Shown: one piece after another, positions 31,749-42,844 of the stretch
How the letters are laid out: each line of letters opens with the position of its first letter
Position numbering within the stretch: the first letter of the stretch is position 1
DNA from: Ophiocordyceps camponoti-saundersi (nom. inval.)
Taxonomy: Eukaryota; Ascomycota; Sordariomycetes; Hypocreales; Ophiocordycipitaceae
Length of the DNA stretch: 64,000 nt
Reading direction: 5' to 3'
Assembly (NCBI GenBank): GCA_003339415.1
Contig: PDHQ01000005.1
Location: 1 to 64,000 of the forward strand
Notes under the pieces: model-generated
Databases searched by the model: none
What the model saw: only the letters and a program-made list of their open reading frames with translations
What the model was told of the DNA's origin: nothing
Position numbers and translations under genes: made by a program

Positions 31749-33872
31749 TCAGTCAACGGTCAGTTCAATCGTCATCGCTGACAGGTTCTCCTCTCCGGCG
31801 GCCGCAACCACCGCCTTCATCATCTCCTCATAAAGCCGTCCGTCGCGGAGGCTCACGTAAATGTCGCTCGCCAAGTTCCCCAGCGTCTTACACCGACGAC
31901 CTCTCGCCAAGGTCGGGTGATCGACCAGTCCGCGGTGCATCGGGATGCCGAGCTTCTCCCGCACGAAGCCGTATAACAGCCGGCTCCCGGCTCCGAGATA
32001 GGCCGGCGTCGTCGGCTTGTCGAGGAAGCTGACGCGCTTCCGTGCGTACGTGTCCGATAGCTTCCTTCCGACGCCGGCGCAGAACCTCTCGACGGTGTCG
32101 AGCACGTCTTGGGCGCTTTCGCCCGCCCTCGCTTGCCGATGTCGGCCCAGCGCTTGTAGCAGTGCGCTCGACGCCTCACGCGCCGCCGCGGGGCCTCGCT
32201 CTGCGTTGTCTGTCCGAGATCGAGAGCGCCACGCCCTTAGTAGCTGCGGCCAGACTTCGGTGTGGATGGCGTCGATGCAGCTCGTCGTCGCCAGGCACTC
32301 GGGCAGAAGCGCCCTCACCGCCTTTTCGGCCGCGGCCTCGAACTCGAGCTGGAGGCATCGAAGATCTAGTGCCTGGCACAAGGCCTGAAGCAGCGTTGCC
32401 GCCATCTGTGACAGCACCTCAATGGCTTCCAGCGCCACGCGGGCGGCGATGAGGGCCAGCGAGTTGACCGATTGGTTGTTCATCTCGGCGCTCTGCACGT
32501 GCGTCGACACCGGGTGCGCAATGTAGGCCAGCTCAGACATGTAGGCCGCCATGCTGATCTCTGCTCCCTTCATGGTAAAGGAAGTGCTGGGCTCGTCGAC
32601 GGCCAGGTTGGGTGGCAGGTGTTTGTTGGCGCTGCCGTCGAGCAGCTCCGAGTACTGGGCGAACATGAGGCGTCCCAACAGTTGCATCGACGACGATACC
32701 TTCTCCATGGCCGATGTCACGGCCGCCGCTTGAAAGTTTCCGCCGTGGTGAATCGTCTGAGTGTCCGAGTTGATGACGGGGTTGTCCGTCGTGCTGTTGA
32801 GCTCCGTTTGCACTTGTTCGTCCGCCAGCATGAGGTTCTCCAACAACGGCCCGATCCACTGCGGCGCCGTCCGCAGCGCGTACCGGTCCTGCGCGAGCTC
32901 CGTGTCTTTCGGTGCGTGCGCCGAGACGAGGCTGGATCCGCAGAGGAAAGCCGTCATGTTGGCGGCCGCCTCCCTTTGACCGACATGAGGTCTGCACAAC
33001 GAGATAAAGGGCGAGAAGCTCTCACTGCTACCCCGTAGCGCCTCCGTGGCCATTGCCGTCAACATCTGGGTAAGAAGGGCCAGTCGATGGGCCTCGTGCA
33101 CGGCGACACAGGCCGCCGCCGCGCTGCCCGCCGTCCCGTTCACGATACCGATCGTCTCCTTATTCTGCAACTGGAGCGGCTCGAGCCCGATACGGCGGAG
33201 CGCCTCGTCGGCGGTGACGACGGTCGACGAACCGCTGCCGCTCATCCGAACGTAGATATCCGGGTTGCCCTCGAGCGTGCCGGCTATATAAGACAACGAC
33301 GGAAGGTCGCCGCACGCAGAGATGCTGCCCCGAAGCGGCACGACGGGCGTGACGCCGGCTTCCAATAGCGCCATCATGGCCCTCACGACATCCAGACGAA
33401 CCCCCGAATGGCCGCGCATCAGCGAGTTGCACCGCACCAGAAGCATGCCCCTGACGATGGCTTCCGGCATCGCGTGGCTCGGCAGTAGGTTCGGCCTATC
33501 GGCGTCGAGACCCCTGTCGGACGGAACGAGGATTCCGACGTTGAGGAACTGAACCAGCGAGCTCTGCAAACGAACCAGGTCGGCCGTCCGGACGTCGGCG
33601 CTGTTGCCGAAGCCCGTGTTGACGCCATACACCGTTTTCCCATGCTGAAGATGATGATCCAGCACGGTGACGCTTCGCTTGACGCCGGCCAACACGGCGC
33701 TGTCGTCGGTGAGGACCGCTCGAGCTCCGTAGCCGCAGACGGCGGCGACGTCGGCAACCGATAGAGACTGGCCGTCCACCACGACCGGGCGTTTCGAACT
33801 GCGCGCTCGATCGAGGGCGTCCCATTGGGAACAAGTCAGGAAAGTATGAGGAGATTCCATTTCTCTCGACAC
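31749..33872 (-). CDS. PAL: phenylalanine ammonia-lyase family enzyme, MIO motif Ala-Cys-Gly
   Basis: Aromatic amino acid lyase: PAL members convert L-Phe to trans-cinnamate and ammonia using the MIO cofactor formed from an internal Ala-Ser-Gly. A single exon codes for 707 aa, a usual fungal PAL length. The catalytic-loop tyrosine is present (Y82 in VYGVNTGFGN), as are QNKETIGIVNGTAGSAAAA, DRYALRTAPQWIGPLLENL, STTDNPVINSDT and HHGGNFQAAAV. The MIO tripeptide reads A186-C187-G188 (RGSISACGDLPSLSYIAG; Cys codon TGC at 33314-33312), and the next residues are Pro-Ser where the family has x-Pro. Cys can perhaps still cyclise; activity is uncertain. Start M1 or M5 are both possible. The NRPS-like gene 5 kb away could use a cinnamate-type product. 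Confidence 0.93.
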   Translation of the reverse strand: MSREMESPHTFLTCSQWDALDRARSSKRPVVVDGQSLSVADVAAVCGYGARAVLTDDSAVLAGVKRSVTVLDHHLQHGKTVYGVNTGFGNSADVRTADLVRLQSSLVQFLNVGILVPSDRGLDADRPNLLPSHAMPEAIVRGMLLVRCNSLMRGHSGVRLDVVRAMMALLEAGVTPVVPLRGSISACGDLPSLSYIAGTLEGNPDIYVRMSGSGSSTVVTADEALRRIGLEPLQLQNKETIGIVNGTAGSAAAACVAVHEAHRLALLTQMLTAMATEALRGSSESFSPFISLCRPHVGQREAAANMTAFLCGSSLVSAHAPKDTELAQDRYALRTAPQWIGPLLENLMLADEQVQTELNSTTDNPVINSDTQTIHHGGNFQAAAVTSAMEKVSSSMQLLGRLMFAQYSELLDGSANKHLPPNLAVDEPSTSFTMKGAEISMAAYMSELAYIAHPVSTHVQSAEMNNQSVNSLALIAARVALEAIEVLSQMAATLLQALCQALDLRCLQLEFEAAAEKAVRALLPECLATTSCIDAIHTEVWPQLLRAWRSRSRTDNAERGPAAAREASSALLQALGRHRQARAGESAQDVLDTVERFCAGVGRKLSDTYARKRVSFLDKPTTPAYLGAGSRLLYGFVREKLGIPMHRGLVDHPTLARGRRCKTLGNLASDIYVSLRDGRLYEEMMKAVVAAAGEENLSAMTIELTVD

Positions 33873-35670
33873 TCGCGCGTTTTGCCCTCCGGATTTGCAA
33901 CTCTGGAAGGCGTTTCGCGGCTTCGAGCTTTGGTTCGAACGATCCCCTACTGTCCCTCGTCTCGACTTTCAGATGAAGGGGAGAAAAAAAAAAGGAGTCC
34001 TTGTTTACTCGCTCATCATGACAGGGCTGGAGACTGTGCGGCCGATGTTGATTCAGACACACGTACACACAACCCGGTCTCGGACGAATTGCAACTTGCT
34101 GTGAAGGAACGCTTTTGGTTTCGGAGCAAGACACTCAACGAGGCTGCCTGAACGCCCTTTAGGAGAAGGGTTCCGTTGCCAGGTGCGAGAGAACAAAAAG
34201 GGAGGGGAGAAGACCGGTAGGTTAAACGCACTAAGAGGAGAGTAAAAAAACCAAGATATCGTCAACGGGAAGAAGGACGATCCTGTAATCTACATTCATT
34301 ACCGTACATAGCTTCGGCCTACGGAGCCGCTATCTTGAATATCGGAAATGAAGCTTTACAGTCGTATTCACGGTTCTATTCGGAACTCGTGCGTCTTATG
34401 GATAGCTGGATATGCAACTCGCCGAGTAGGGATGTAGACGGAGGAGGTCAGATCAAGATCCGCCAGGCACCGGATGGTTTCAAAAAGGCACCCTTCCTTT
34501 CCCTCCTATTCGGTCGAAAGACACACTGCCAAGCTCCCGTCCATGTGGCCTTTTGGCAAACCGGCTACCCAGCGAATCCAAATAAGCGAAGCTGCGTCAA
34601 AGCCGCATACGATACCTCCTACCTACCTATCCAAACCCGCAGGCGAATCCACGAAGCAACGAGGAAACTCTCACGTCTACCGGTGACAATAAAGAAGACA
34701 GCAGCTCATAAACGGCCGTGTTCTCAGACACAGGATCATACACAAGGGCACATTCAAAAAGCCAGTCTTTATTAATGAGGAAACAAGACGCAAGAACTGG
34801 CTAGACAAGTAACAACTGAAACCGTTCACTGCTGACCTCGGCTCGGCCCTCGTCCGGGTAAGACTCCGTCTGCAACCCGGTTCCAGCCCATGCCGAAACA
34901 CGTTCGTCCGATATCGGAGAATACTCATCTATCAAGGGAAGACACGTTTATATCAATGATGGAGGAGACGTGGCCTGGCTCTGGAACTGGCCCCCTTTCT
35001 CTCTCACCAGGCGATCAACAAAAGTCGTGACTCCCTGGTCTGTGTCGTTCATTTCTTCCTTTGTCTCTCTGCATATCTGATTGTAGCAGCCTATCAGGGG
35101 ACTAATAATGGCACATAATAAAGAGACTACTTTTACTCGAAACCTTTCTATCTACACAACAATCCTTCCAGGGGTCTCCTCAGGCTTGTGTCATAGACGG
35201 TAGTCAACCTGTTACGTCGCAACCAACAGTGAACCATTTTCCCCTGTAAAATTCGCTTCCAGAAGAGGCAAATCCATTGCCTCACAGTTTCCACAATCAA
35301 CTTGGTATTCATTCGCCACAGCGTCCAATCACTGTAAATAAAACCAGTGACTATAGCGTAAAGCCCAACGCCAAGTTCAGACACCAAGTGAATTGGCTCA
35401 CCTGTCGGACGGGAGTTAGAAACAGGTTCGTCGATCACGCTCGCTGGGGCGGTTGCGTCAAGTCACGCGAGCTCTGCTCCGAAAATTGGCGATGAAAATG
35501 ACACCGTCGCCCGTCCCCCAAGACACAGACTGTTACCGTAGTAGGCGCCTCAAGTCACAAGACCGGACGCGAGTGAGGAGAAGCATTCTCAACCGATTCA
35601 TGGAGAAACATTTGAGATAGACTGGTCTAAACTCAACTTTACACGTAAAGAGGTTGCAGAACAAAACCCC
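33873..35670. other. 1.8 kb intergenic, no gene seen
   Basis: Upstream of the ammonia-lyase. Several short frames exist on both strands without signal peptides, domains or consistent splice signals. Nothing supportable. Confidence 0.5.
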
Positions 35671-36900
35671 CTACGCTGCACCCGAAAGCCACTGCTTCTC
35701 AACAAGACCCGACTCTGGGATCGGTCCCCTGGCGGGCAAACCGCGCTTCTCGAGCTCCTTCTCAATCACCTTCCAGCGACCGATCGACGTTTCCTTTGTG
35801 ATGAGTCCGACCCTGCGGCTGTGAATCGTTACGTTGGGCAGCTCAGAAAGATCTCCGCGCTCACGTAGTTCCGTCGCCAGCCTCATCGGCTTTTCAGGCT
35901 TGGTAGCGGCTCTCAAGAGGCCATTCATCGTGGTGATGCCGTCCAGCTTGGCGTCGGGTATAAGGATGCCCGTGAGTTGGTAGAGACGCTTCTGTAGCTG
36001 TTGTTTTTTTAAAAAGTAAGAAGTGCCTTTCAGCGTCGCGGTTCATGAACAGGGACAAGGATCAAAGGAACGGAGGGGAAGACTTCGTACCACAAACTTG
36101 AGTTGGTCACCGACGGGAAACTTCTTCCATGAAGGTCCCCATCTCTCGAGGAGGGCCTTGGCTTCTGGCTCCGTCATCGAGACCATTGGTTTTTCCACTT
36201 CGTTACGTATGTCTCCCGAGATGGCAGTGTATATGTCGATTCTTTGTTTGGCCCGAAGAACATGAGGCTTAGTGGCACAGATCCTCCTGAGCTGCTTCCT
36301 CCCGCCTGGATTCCAAGGCTTAGCCAGCCACTCGTCGAAGTGGCCGGTCTCCTTCAGGGCAAAGGCCTCTATCATTGCCCTCCCGAGACACGCTGCGATG
36401 ACCGCGTTGTTGGTGATCCTCCTTTTGCCGGCGAAACCCTTGAAACGACTCTCCTCGCCCCAGTGACCCGGCCGATCCCACCAGTTAGCGAGCGTGTCGA
36501 TCTCCTCTAGACCCTGACCTTCTTCAGCCGGCACGTAGGCCGGGTCCGCCTCGGCAGCGGCCGTCTCAGTCAGGGCTTCGGTCCGCTTCGGTGGCACGGT
36601 AAGACGCGATATCCGGATCGGCCGCGGGATTCGGGCCGGGCGAGGAGGCCGCTCGACATTAGGCGTCGTGGCCGCCGCCGCCTCTTCGATCTTGGGCGAC
36701 TGAGTGTACGGGTCCTCGGTACCGGGAACCTTGCCCTTCCAGAGGTTCTCTCGGACCCAAGACGTCTCTGCATGTTGCGCCTTGGTCGTCGAAAGGGAGC
36801 AGGTTGCGATCAACGTCGTCGTCGCCGTCGTCGTCGGTCGTAGGGACGAGGCTACCGAGCCCAGAAGCTTCAGGCTCCCCGCCCCTGGAAGCCGAGGCAT
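35671..36900 (-). CDS. mitochondrial large ribosomal subunit protein mL50
   Basis: Mitoribosome structural protein. Exons 36900-36091 and 35997-35671 (93-nt intron GTACGA..AACAG, phase 0) give 378 aa. The N terminus is Ser/Thr/Arg-rich without acidic residues (MPRLPGAGSLKLLGSVASSL), as in matrix-targeting presequences. A Pro/Arg-rich linker follows, then the core: DTLANWWDRPGHWGEESRFK, AMIEAFALKETGHFDEWLAK, ALLERWGPSWKKFPVGDQLK and, across the junction, FVLQKRLYQLTGILIPDAKL. The WWDRPxHWGEES block and the QLTGxxIPDxxL block are what I recognise from fungal mL50. The assignment is by memory of family blocks, so somewhat less certain than for the other core genes. Confidence 0.8.
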
Positions 36901-38526
36901 GGCGAAGGACTCGATTGAGAGATATCGTGATAGTATGTGGGCAAATGCCTGCGGTATGAGAGCTCGGCCTCCAAGGGTAAAATTATCAGTGTGATGTCAA
37001 TTTAGCCGACTATCCGCACGACGCCCCAATTTTCGTAGTACATTTAGCCTGCTTCATGTACTGCATGAATGGATCGGTTTTGCTATTCAGTGCACCGCAA
37101 ATCCCTATTTAGCGCACTCTTCACCCCCCCACCAAAGCTAGGCTCCCTTATCTCTCGCATGTCTCACAGCCTCACAGCCTTGCAGAGAAGAGACTACTAG
37201 ACTTTCCAGGTTAAAGGCTTCCCTCTCTGTTCACCACATAGAGCCTTTCGACGTTAAGCTCCGATCCCGCAGGATATACCGAGGCTTCTAACAGCTTTAT
37301 TCTTATAAGACCCAGCGGTTATTTTCTTCTTCTAATGCTAGAAGCACGAAGTAAGGAATAATAACGTTGATAACAATTGGAGTCTTCTCCCTCTTGTTCA
37401 TGCGTCCAACAACCGCATCTGCTCCCTCTCGCGAGCTCTTCCCCGCTATCGTCCCGGTTGCGATTATGAAGGGCGACTCGTCTCCAAATCGCGTTGCGCT
37501 GGCTGGCAGCAGCGGCGTTGTTGTCACAGTGTTGCGACTTATGATTATATCACACTGAACCCCCGGACTCCGCCTCTTCTTGTCCATCCTGGTTGCTAAC
37601 GACCATTTGACCTCTTCTGTTTTCGTTGCACGATCTGTCCCGGATTGTCTCTAGTCGAAGAGTTGCGCCTCCTTTAGTTGATGAAGAAGGAAAGGGGAGG
37701 AACAGAGCAGGGAAGTTGGTCAGCAGATGCGAGGAGCTTCTCCAGCAGAGGCCGGACTAGCATTTCCCGGGCCCGGCGGGGAAGGCAGCTATTCGAGCCG
37801 TTGTCCTTCCCTCGTTATTTCGTAACATCTTTTGACTGGTAGCCCCCCTTAGCAGCGCCGGACGTGGAACGGAACCCCTTGGGAGCCGCCTGTCGGTCAT
37901 AAAACAAAAACCACCAGAAGCCTGAATTTGCTCTTCGGGATCGGAGCATGGCCTCAAAGGCTCCGTGTCTTGAACAATGAGATGAGACTAGGAAGTCGAG
38001 AATTTTGTGCGCATGATGCAGTGCCATCTTGTTTCGTAGGCTCAGAAGAAGAGTGAATTGATAGCTACCAGTGCCACGACATCGATTCGGTGGAAGATGG
38101 AGATATTTCTCGGCCAGAAGGAAGGGGGCACGATGGATATTTGAGTCCACATGTGTGCCAAAGGGGTCTTCCCAACACCAGCGCCATGCCTGCCCATCAG
38201 CCCCCCCCCCCAGCAGGATTCGATGTCTTGACCAAGACGAAACGCCTTTATGCATGTCAAGCACCTTTTCGGGGGTCGAAATTCGCCGATTGGAGTCCAG
38301 GTGAGTCTCGCGTTCGGTGAATGACGCCATTACGTCAATTCGTTCTTCGCACCACGGTTGCAGTCGATTTTTCGTCCGACAATCGAGGCCACCGTATACG
38401 GATAGGGAGCCAACGAGCCGAACTCATAGATGCTCGACAACGGACCCGGCGATGATGGCGTGGTTCATTCGTCGAGCATCCGCGCACCTGTACATCGGAT
38501 CTTAGAGGTATAACCAATGGCCGTGA
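36901..38526. other. 1.6 kb intergenic, no gene seen
   Basis: A minus frame at 37815-38330 (171 codons) is the longest, but it has no family features, signal peptide or homology that I recognise. Nothing else supportable. Confidence 0.5.
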
Positions 38527-39076
38527 CTATCCCACGTCCGTGACCCGCGAGTATTCGGTTTGGCGCTGCAAAGCTCGCCCATCGCGCCACTCAACGACAC
38601 GCTTCAAGGCGGCCCAGCCCAAAAGACCCAATGTGACGAGGATGAAGCCCCAAACGATGAACCTGTCCTTGTTGCTGACACGCTGGAAGCACAAGGTGAC
38701 GACGTTTTCTTCCTTGGCCTCCTTGCAAAAGTCGATGCCTTGGCTGAGACAGAAAGCCTTTGTACATTCGGAGCAGGACGTCGAAGCGGAGCGTCGATCG
38801 AGCGGCAGCGGCGGCGGCGACGACGAGTCATCGGACCTCTTCAGGAAAGAAGGCGGCTTCGGCGCCGAGTCCTTGAATTGGCTGGCAGGACCGAGTGGGA
38901 TTATGGTACTGTTTTTGAAACAGGTGCATTTGCAGAACGTTGGTCCGGCTATTCACATCATCATCACGGCGTCAGCGCATCCCGAGACGGGGGGGGCTGG
39001 GCGTGGCAGAGAACTCACAAGCTGCGGAAACGACCGCAATCAGTGCCGCGAGCGCGACCACGAGAAGCCTCATCAT
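38527..39076 (-). CDS. small cysteine-rich single-pass membrane protein
   Basis: A gene not visible as one long frame: exon 1 (39076-39019) and exon 2 (38948-38527) are joined over a 70-nt GTGAGT..AATAG intron with a GCTGACG branch, giving 159 aa. The signal peptide is MMRLLVVALAALIAVVSAA. The lumenal/extracellular part starts SGPTFCKCTCFKNSTIIPLG, has an acidic/Ser/Pro linker, then a second Cys cluster CSECTKAFCLSQGIDFCKEA and TLCFQR. One transmembrane helix follows (FIVWGFILVTLGLLGWAAL) and a short basic cytosolic tail. Frames agree at the junction. I recall the CKCTCF..NSTIIPL signature in uncharacterised Pezizomycotina membrane proteins. Role unknown; a surface or secretory-pathway protein is likely. 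Confidence 0.85.
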
Positions 39077-39745
39077 TGCGAGAGCGTCAAACGAGTGATG
39101 CCGATCAAGGGCGGTTGCTGAAGGATTGAGCGAGCATTCGATGACGGCACTCGATGTCACTTGATGGCGCGTGCTCGGCGACAGGACGTGGTGTGGTCTA
39201 GAGCACGTGACCACAGATATCAAAAAGCCGTAAGAGTGGTGTGAATGGCGGAATTCGTGCCAACGCTGCAAAATCCAGGAGCCATTTCCAGCACCCGAGT
39301 AGGACTCTAGCCGGAGTCCAAACAGCCCATCCTGGATACAAGTCCAGAGAGTTCGAAGTCGGGGGTGGATGACGATGGTAGGGACCGTCACAGGTGTTGC
39401 AGAGACGGTGCCACGGAACGGCAAAGCCTATGCAACCCATATCTAGAGCGATATAACGATGGTCAACTTCTCATCCCTGTCTTTGTCGATGACAAGTTGA
39501 TGGTCAGACCACGGTAAAAGGCGGCGGATGACCTCGTCCAACATGTCTAATCCAACTACCTAGGTAGGTATGTGTGTACGACTTACGCGAGGAATACTTC
39601 AAGTCGTATCTTGGCATGAGAGTCGTTCGGGACCGAGAAAACTTGAACATCTACCACATCAATAACTTGCCGAACCCGATTCAAGCTCATACCGTGAATA
39701 GCCATACCAGCTAGGTATGAAAGTGCTAGCTATAACTCCCCTTGC
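39077..39745. other. spacer between two secreted-protein genes
   Basis: About 670 bp, both flanking genes on the minus strand. It contains ACCTAGGTAGGTATG-type motifs (39559-39572). No gene supported. Confidence 0.5.
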
Positions 39746-40348
39746 CTAAAAGCCTGGCAGTGCACCGCATGCACTACAACAAGCACGATAATCTTCAAAA
39801 TCCCGACAACCATCTTTACAAACCCGCTTCTTATCCTGACCACAAGCAAGTCGACACGCGGAGATGATAGACGCAGCCATGGCAACAAAGCAATGTTCCC
39901 TACAATACCGAAGTTCCTTCTGCCAATATCCAATATATCGCTTAACTTTCTTCTTCTCCTCCACCCGTCGCGTCTCCCTCGCCCACGCTCTTATATGCCG
40001 TTTCTGCTGAACGTCCCACACCGTTCTTTCACTTCTTATTTTCCCTTCCGTAGTAGCGATCCATTCCTCGCTCAAAGCTGTAAACTGGCTTGAAATGTCG
40101 CCTTGCCATTCGCTCGCGTTATGGCGACGGACCCAGCTGCCGTAGTCCCAGTCCCGGAAGCTATTCAACTGACGTCGAGGTAAAGTCTCGTCAACTTTGA
40201 CTTCTTCGAATGGTTTCCACCATCGCGCTTGAATGAACCAGTTGTCGCCGTCTTTGAACAGCACGTCTATGTCTGGGTCTCGGGTGCCATCGCCAAGTGA
40301 GACGGTAGCCATTCCGGTAACGGTCAGCAAAGTCGTCAAGACCCTCAT
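39746..40348 (-). CDS. secreted protein with cysteine-rich C terminus
   Basis: Not recognised. A single exon codes for 200 aa. The start at 40348 (MRVLTTLLTVTGMATVSLGD) is chosen over an upstream in-frame ATG because it makes a clean signal peptide. The middle is Trp-rich and charged (DGDNWFIQARWWKPFEEV, SFRDWDYGSWVRRHNASEW) with one N-glycosylation site (NAS). The C-terminal ~55 residues hold nine cysteines in pairs: YCREHCF, ISACRLACG, RVCKDGCRDF, RACCSACG. That arrangement suggests a disulfide-stabilised extracellular domain. Small size, signal peptide and high cysteine count fit an effector-like or wall-associated secreted protein, but there is no direct evidence of role. Confidence 0.75.
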   Translation of the reverse strand: MRVLTTLLTVTGMATVSLGDGTRDPDIDVLFKDGDNWFIQARWWKPFEEVKVDETLPRRQLNSFRDWDYGSWVRRHNASEWQGDISSQFTALSEEWIATTEGKIRSERTVWDVQQKRHIRAWARETRRVEEKKKVKRYIGYWQKELRYCREHCFVAMAASIISACRLACGQDKKRVCKDGCRDFEDYRACCSACGALPGF

Positions 40349-41015
40349 GTTGGACCACGATGAAGTTTCGAGAGAGTGATTCATGGATCGGGGATCGCAG
40401 GTGAGTGTAAAAATGTTGTAACACCGTCTGAAGGTGCCGACTACCACTTATCTTCAGATCGAACCGGACAGGCGCTATATACTCACATGCACACGTGCTA
40501 TATACGAGAAATCCGGACCATGCGCTCACACAATATTGAACATGCTCTACCTGTGGGACTGCCAATGTTTCGAGAGTTACGACGCAAACTTGAATGGTAC
40601 GTAGGAGGCATTGCAGGCGCAAAGAACCGAGTTCGGGCAGAATACCGCTTCAGGGCGGTTGAAAGGCATTGTACTATATTTCGGCATCAGAGTAGAAGAC
40701 CTCGTCATGAGTACTCTTCATATACGACAACGTTATGGGAAACTCCCTCGGTTGGCTATGATCGAAGGGGCTGTACCAAGGCTCCGACGCGAAGACATAC
40801 ATACATCTTCTCCGCGTCGACCCCGTCAGGTTGGCCAACAAGAAAATTGAGTGAAGCAGAAGCAGAAGCAGAAAAATCAAGAGCGGTATCTTCTTCGGGG
40901 GCCTTTAATAACTCGAGAGACGCAAGTAACTCAGAGGAGTTGTATTAGATGGAACACCCGAATCTCCCTCCTCTTCACAACTGTCAAAGTTCTAAAACAA
41001 GCATACAGGGAAACC
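40349..41015. other. spacer, no gene seen
   Basis: About 670 bp between two minus-strand genes; includes AGAAGC repeats near 40855-40875. No gene supported. Confidence 0.5.
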
Positions 41016-42844
41016 TCACTCCCTCAAGTCCTCCTCGACCTGCTTCATCAGCAGCTCTCTCAACCCCTGCCACGACGCATCCGCCGTGGCTACGCGCGTC
41101 TCCATGTCGACCAGCGCCGCGAGCTCGGCCGGAAGGACCCGGCTGAAGTCGAAGTCGGGCTCGGTCTCCAACGCCATGTTGACGGCGCCGGCGAATTTGG
41201 CGGGATGAGCGGTAGAGAGGGAGATGTGAGGCAATCCGGTCGCCGTCCTTGCCATGGACCTCTCCGCGGCGGTGATGCCGACGGCCGTGTGAGGATCCAG
41301 GACATACTTCACATCACGATAGTACTTTTTAATCGTCAGGACCGTTTCGGAATCGGTGACGCGCTCGCTCTCAAACGTGCGCCGCGCGCTCTCAAGCACG
41401 TCGACGTAGACGGGGCCGAAGCCCCCCTTGTTCTTCAGGTCCGCAAGCCAAGCCGTTACCTCCTGGGAAGCCTGGGTCCTGCTCCACTGCTTATCCATGC
41501 CGGCGGTCGAAGCGAACTCGAAGGCGAGATACCACAAAAGACGCTCGAAATTGCTCGAGACGAGAATGTCCATGGCCGGGCTTAGCGTTTCGCGTACGCC
41601 CCCCGTCTGCCCGTCGGTTCCCTTCTTGTCGTACCGGCCTGTTTTCCAGAAGCGATGGAGTATATCATTCTCGTTTGTGGCGATGACGAGTTTCTCTATC
41701 GGCAAACCCATGCGCTTGGCAAAATAGCCCGCCAAGATATCGCCAAAGTTACCCGTGGGCACGACAGCCCGGATCTTGTCGCCCAACTTAAAAGACGACG
41801 ATGACTTGGCCAGAGAAAAGTAGGCATAGAAGTAGTAGACGATCTGAGCAAGGATGCGAGCCCAGTTGATGGAGTTGACGGCGCCAAGCTTCAGCTGCTC
41901 GTTTGTCTCCTTGTCGGCGAACAGGGCCTTGACTATGTCCTGGCAGTCGTCAAAGGTGCCATTAACGGCTATGTTGTGGACATTGGCATCCAAGACTGTC
42001 GTCATCTGCTTCTCCTGAAGTGGACTTATTCGGCCTTTTGGATGTAGGATGAAGACGGACACGTCCTTCTTACCCCTGAGACCACATATTGCCGCCGACC
42101 CCGTCTACCGATTTGTCAACAGCATGATCAAACAGACAGAAGGACGGAAGACTATACATCACCGCTCGTAGCGCCCACGACCGTCAAATGGTGCCTGTCT
42201 GTCACTCACCTTATCAGCGGCGGGGCTCGATCATGATAGCCGGGGGGCGACTTACCTCTTCCTTGCTTACCCTCGTTCTTACGTACGAGGAAATACTCAA
42301 AGAGATTGCCGAGGAATTGTAGAGCACCTGCGATCGGATTAGCCTGATCAAGCATATGACGAGATTGGTGGCGGCGCATACAATCTTTAAAGGAATAGCT
42401 CGGTCCGTGAAAGAGCTCCAGCAGCCAGAGGTCATTACACAAGTGTTTCAAGGGTGTGACATCGTCGGCTCGAAAATTGGCGTAGCTTCGTTTGAGGATA
42501 TCCTTGAGGTCGTCGGCCGGAATCTCGTCGGTAGATATGTAGAGACTTAGGATGCGAAAGGCCAGCTCGGCGTAGGGTAAGTCGCTCCAGCTTTGCTGCA
42601 AGGACGTTGAGCGAGGAAATCCAGAGACCGGGAAGGACAACGAACCCAATCGGTCGCAAGAGGAATCTCCTCGGGCAAAAAAAGGCCTCCATCAGCGGCG
42701 AGTCCCTTGAGGACGACGGTTTCGAACGATAGCTGGCACTCAATTAGCAGGATGAAGAGAGTAGCTCATGGGGGTTTGTTTTGTTCAGCGCACACCGTCG
42801 TCGCCTCCCCTAGTGGAGAGATATGTCTGTGAAGAGCCGGCCAT
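41016..42844 (-). CDS. THR4: threonine synthase
   Basis: PLP enzyme converting O-phosphohomoserine to threonine, last step of threonine synthesis, cytosolic. Six exons: 42844-42794, 42732-42646, 42595-42382, 42327-42256, 42198-42158, 42104-41016; introns of 61, 50, 54, 57 and 53 nt; 517 aa, the usual fungal length. N-terminal reading is TYLSTRGGDDG then LSFETVVLKGLAADGGLFLP; the PLP-lysine region is LLELFHGPSYSFKDCALQFL, then GRDRHHLTVVGATSGDTGS over two junctions, then KDVSVFILHPKGRISPLQEK, NFGDILAGYFAKRMGLPIEK and DPHTAVG. Frames agree at all five junctions. It is divergent from the phosphoribosyltransferase gene, sharing a 560-bp promoter region. Confidence 0.97.

Noticed and set aside
37815..38330. 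Minus-strand 171-codon frame
   Set aside because: Unusual composition, no domain or signal peptide, no splice-supported neighbours.
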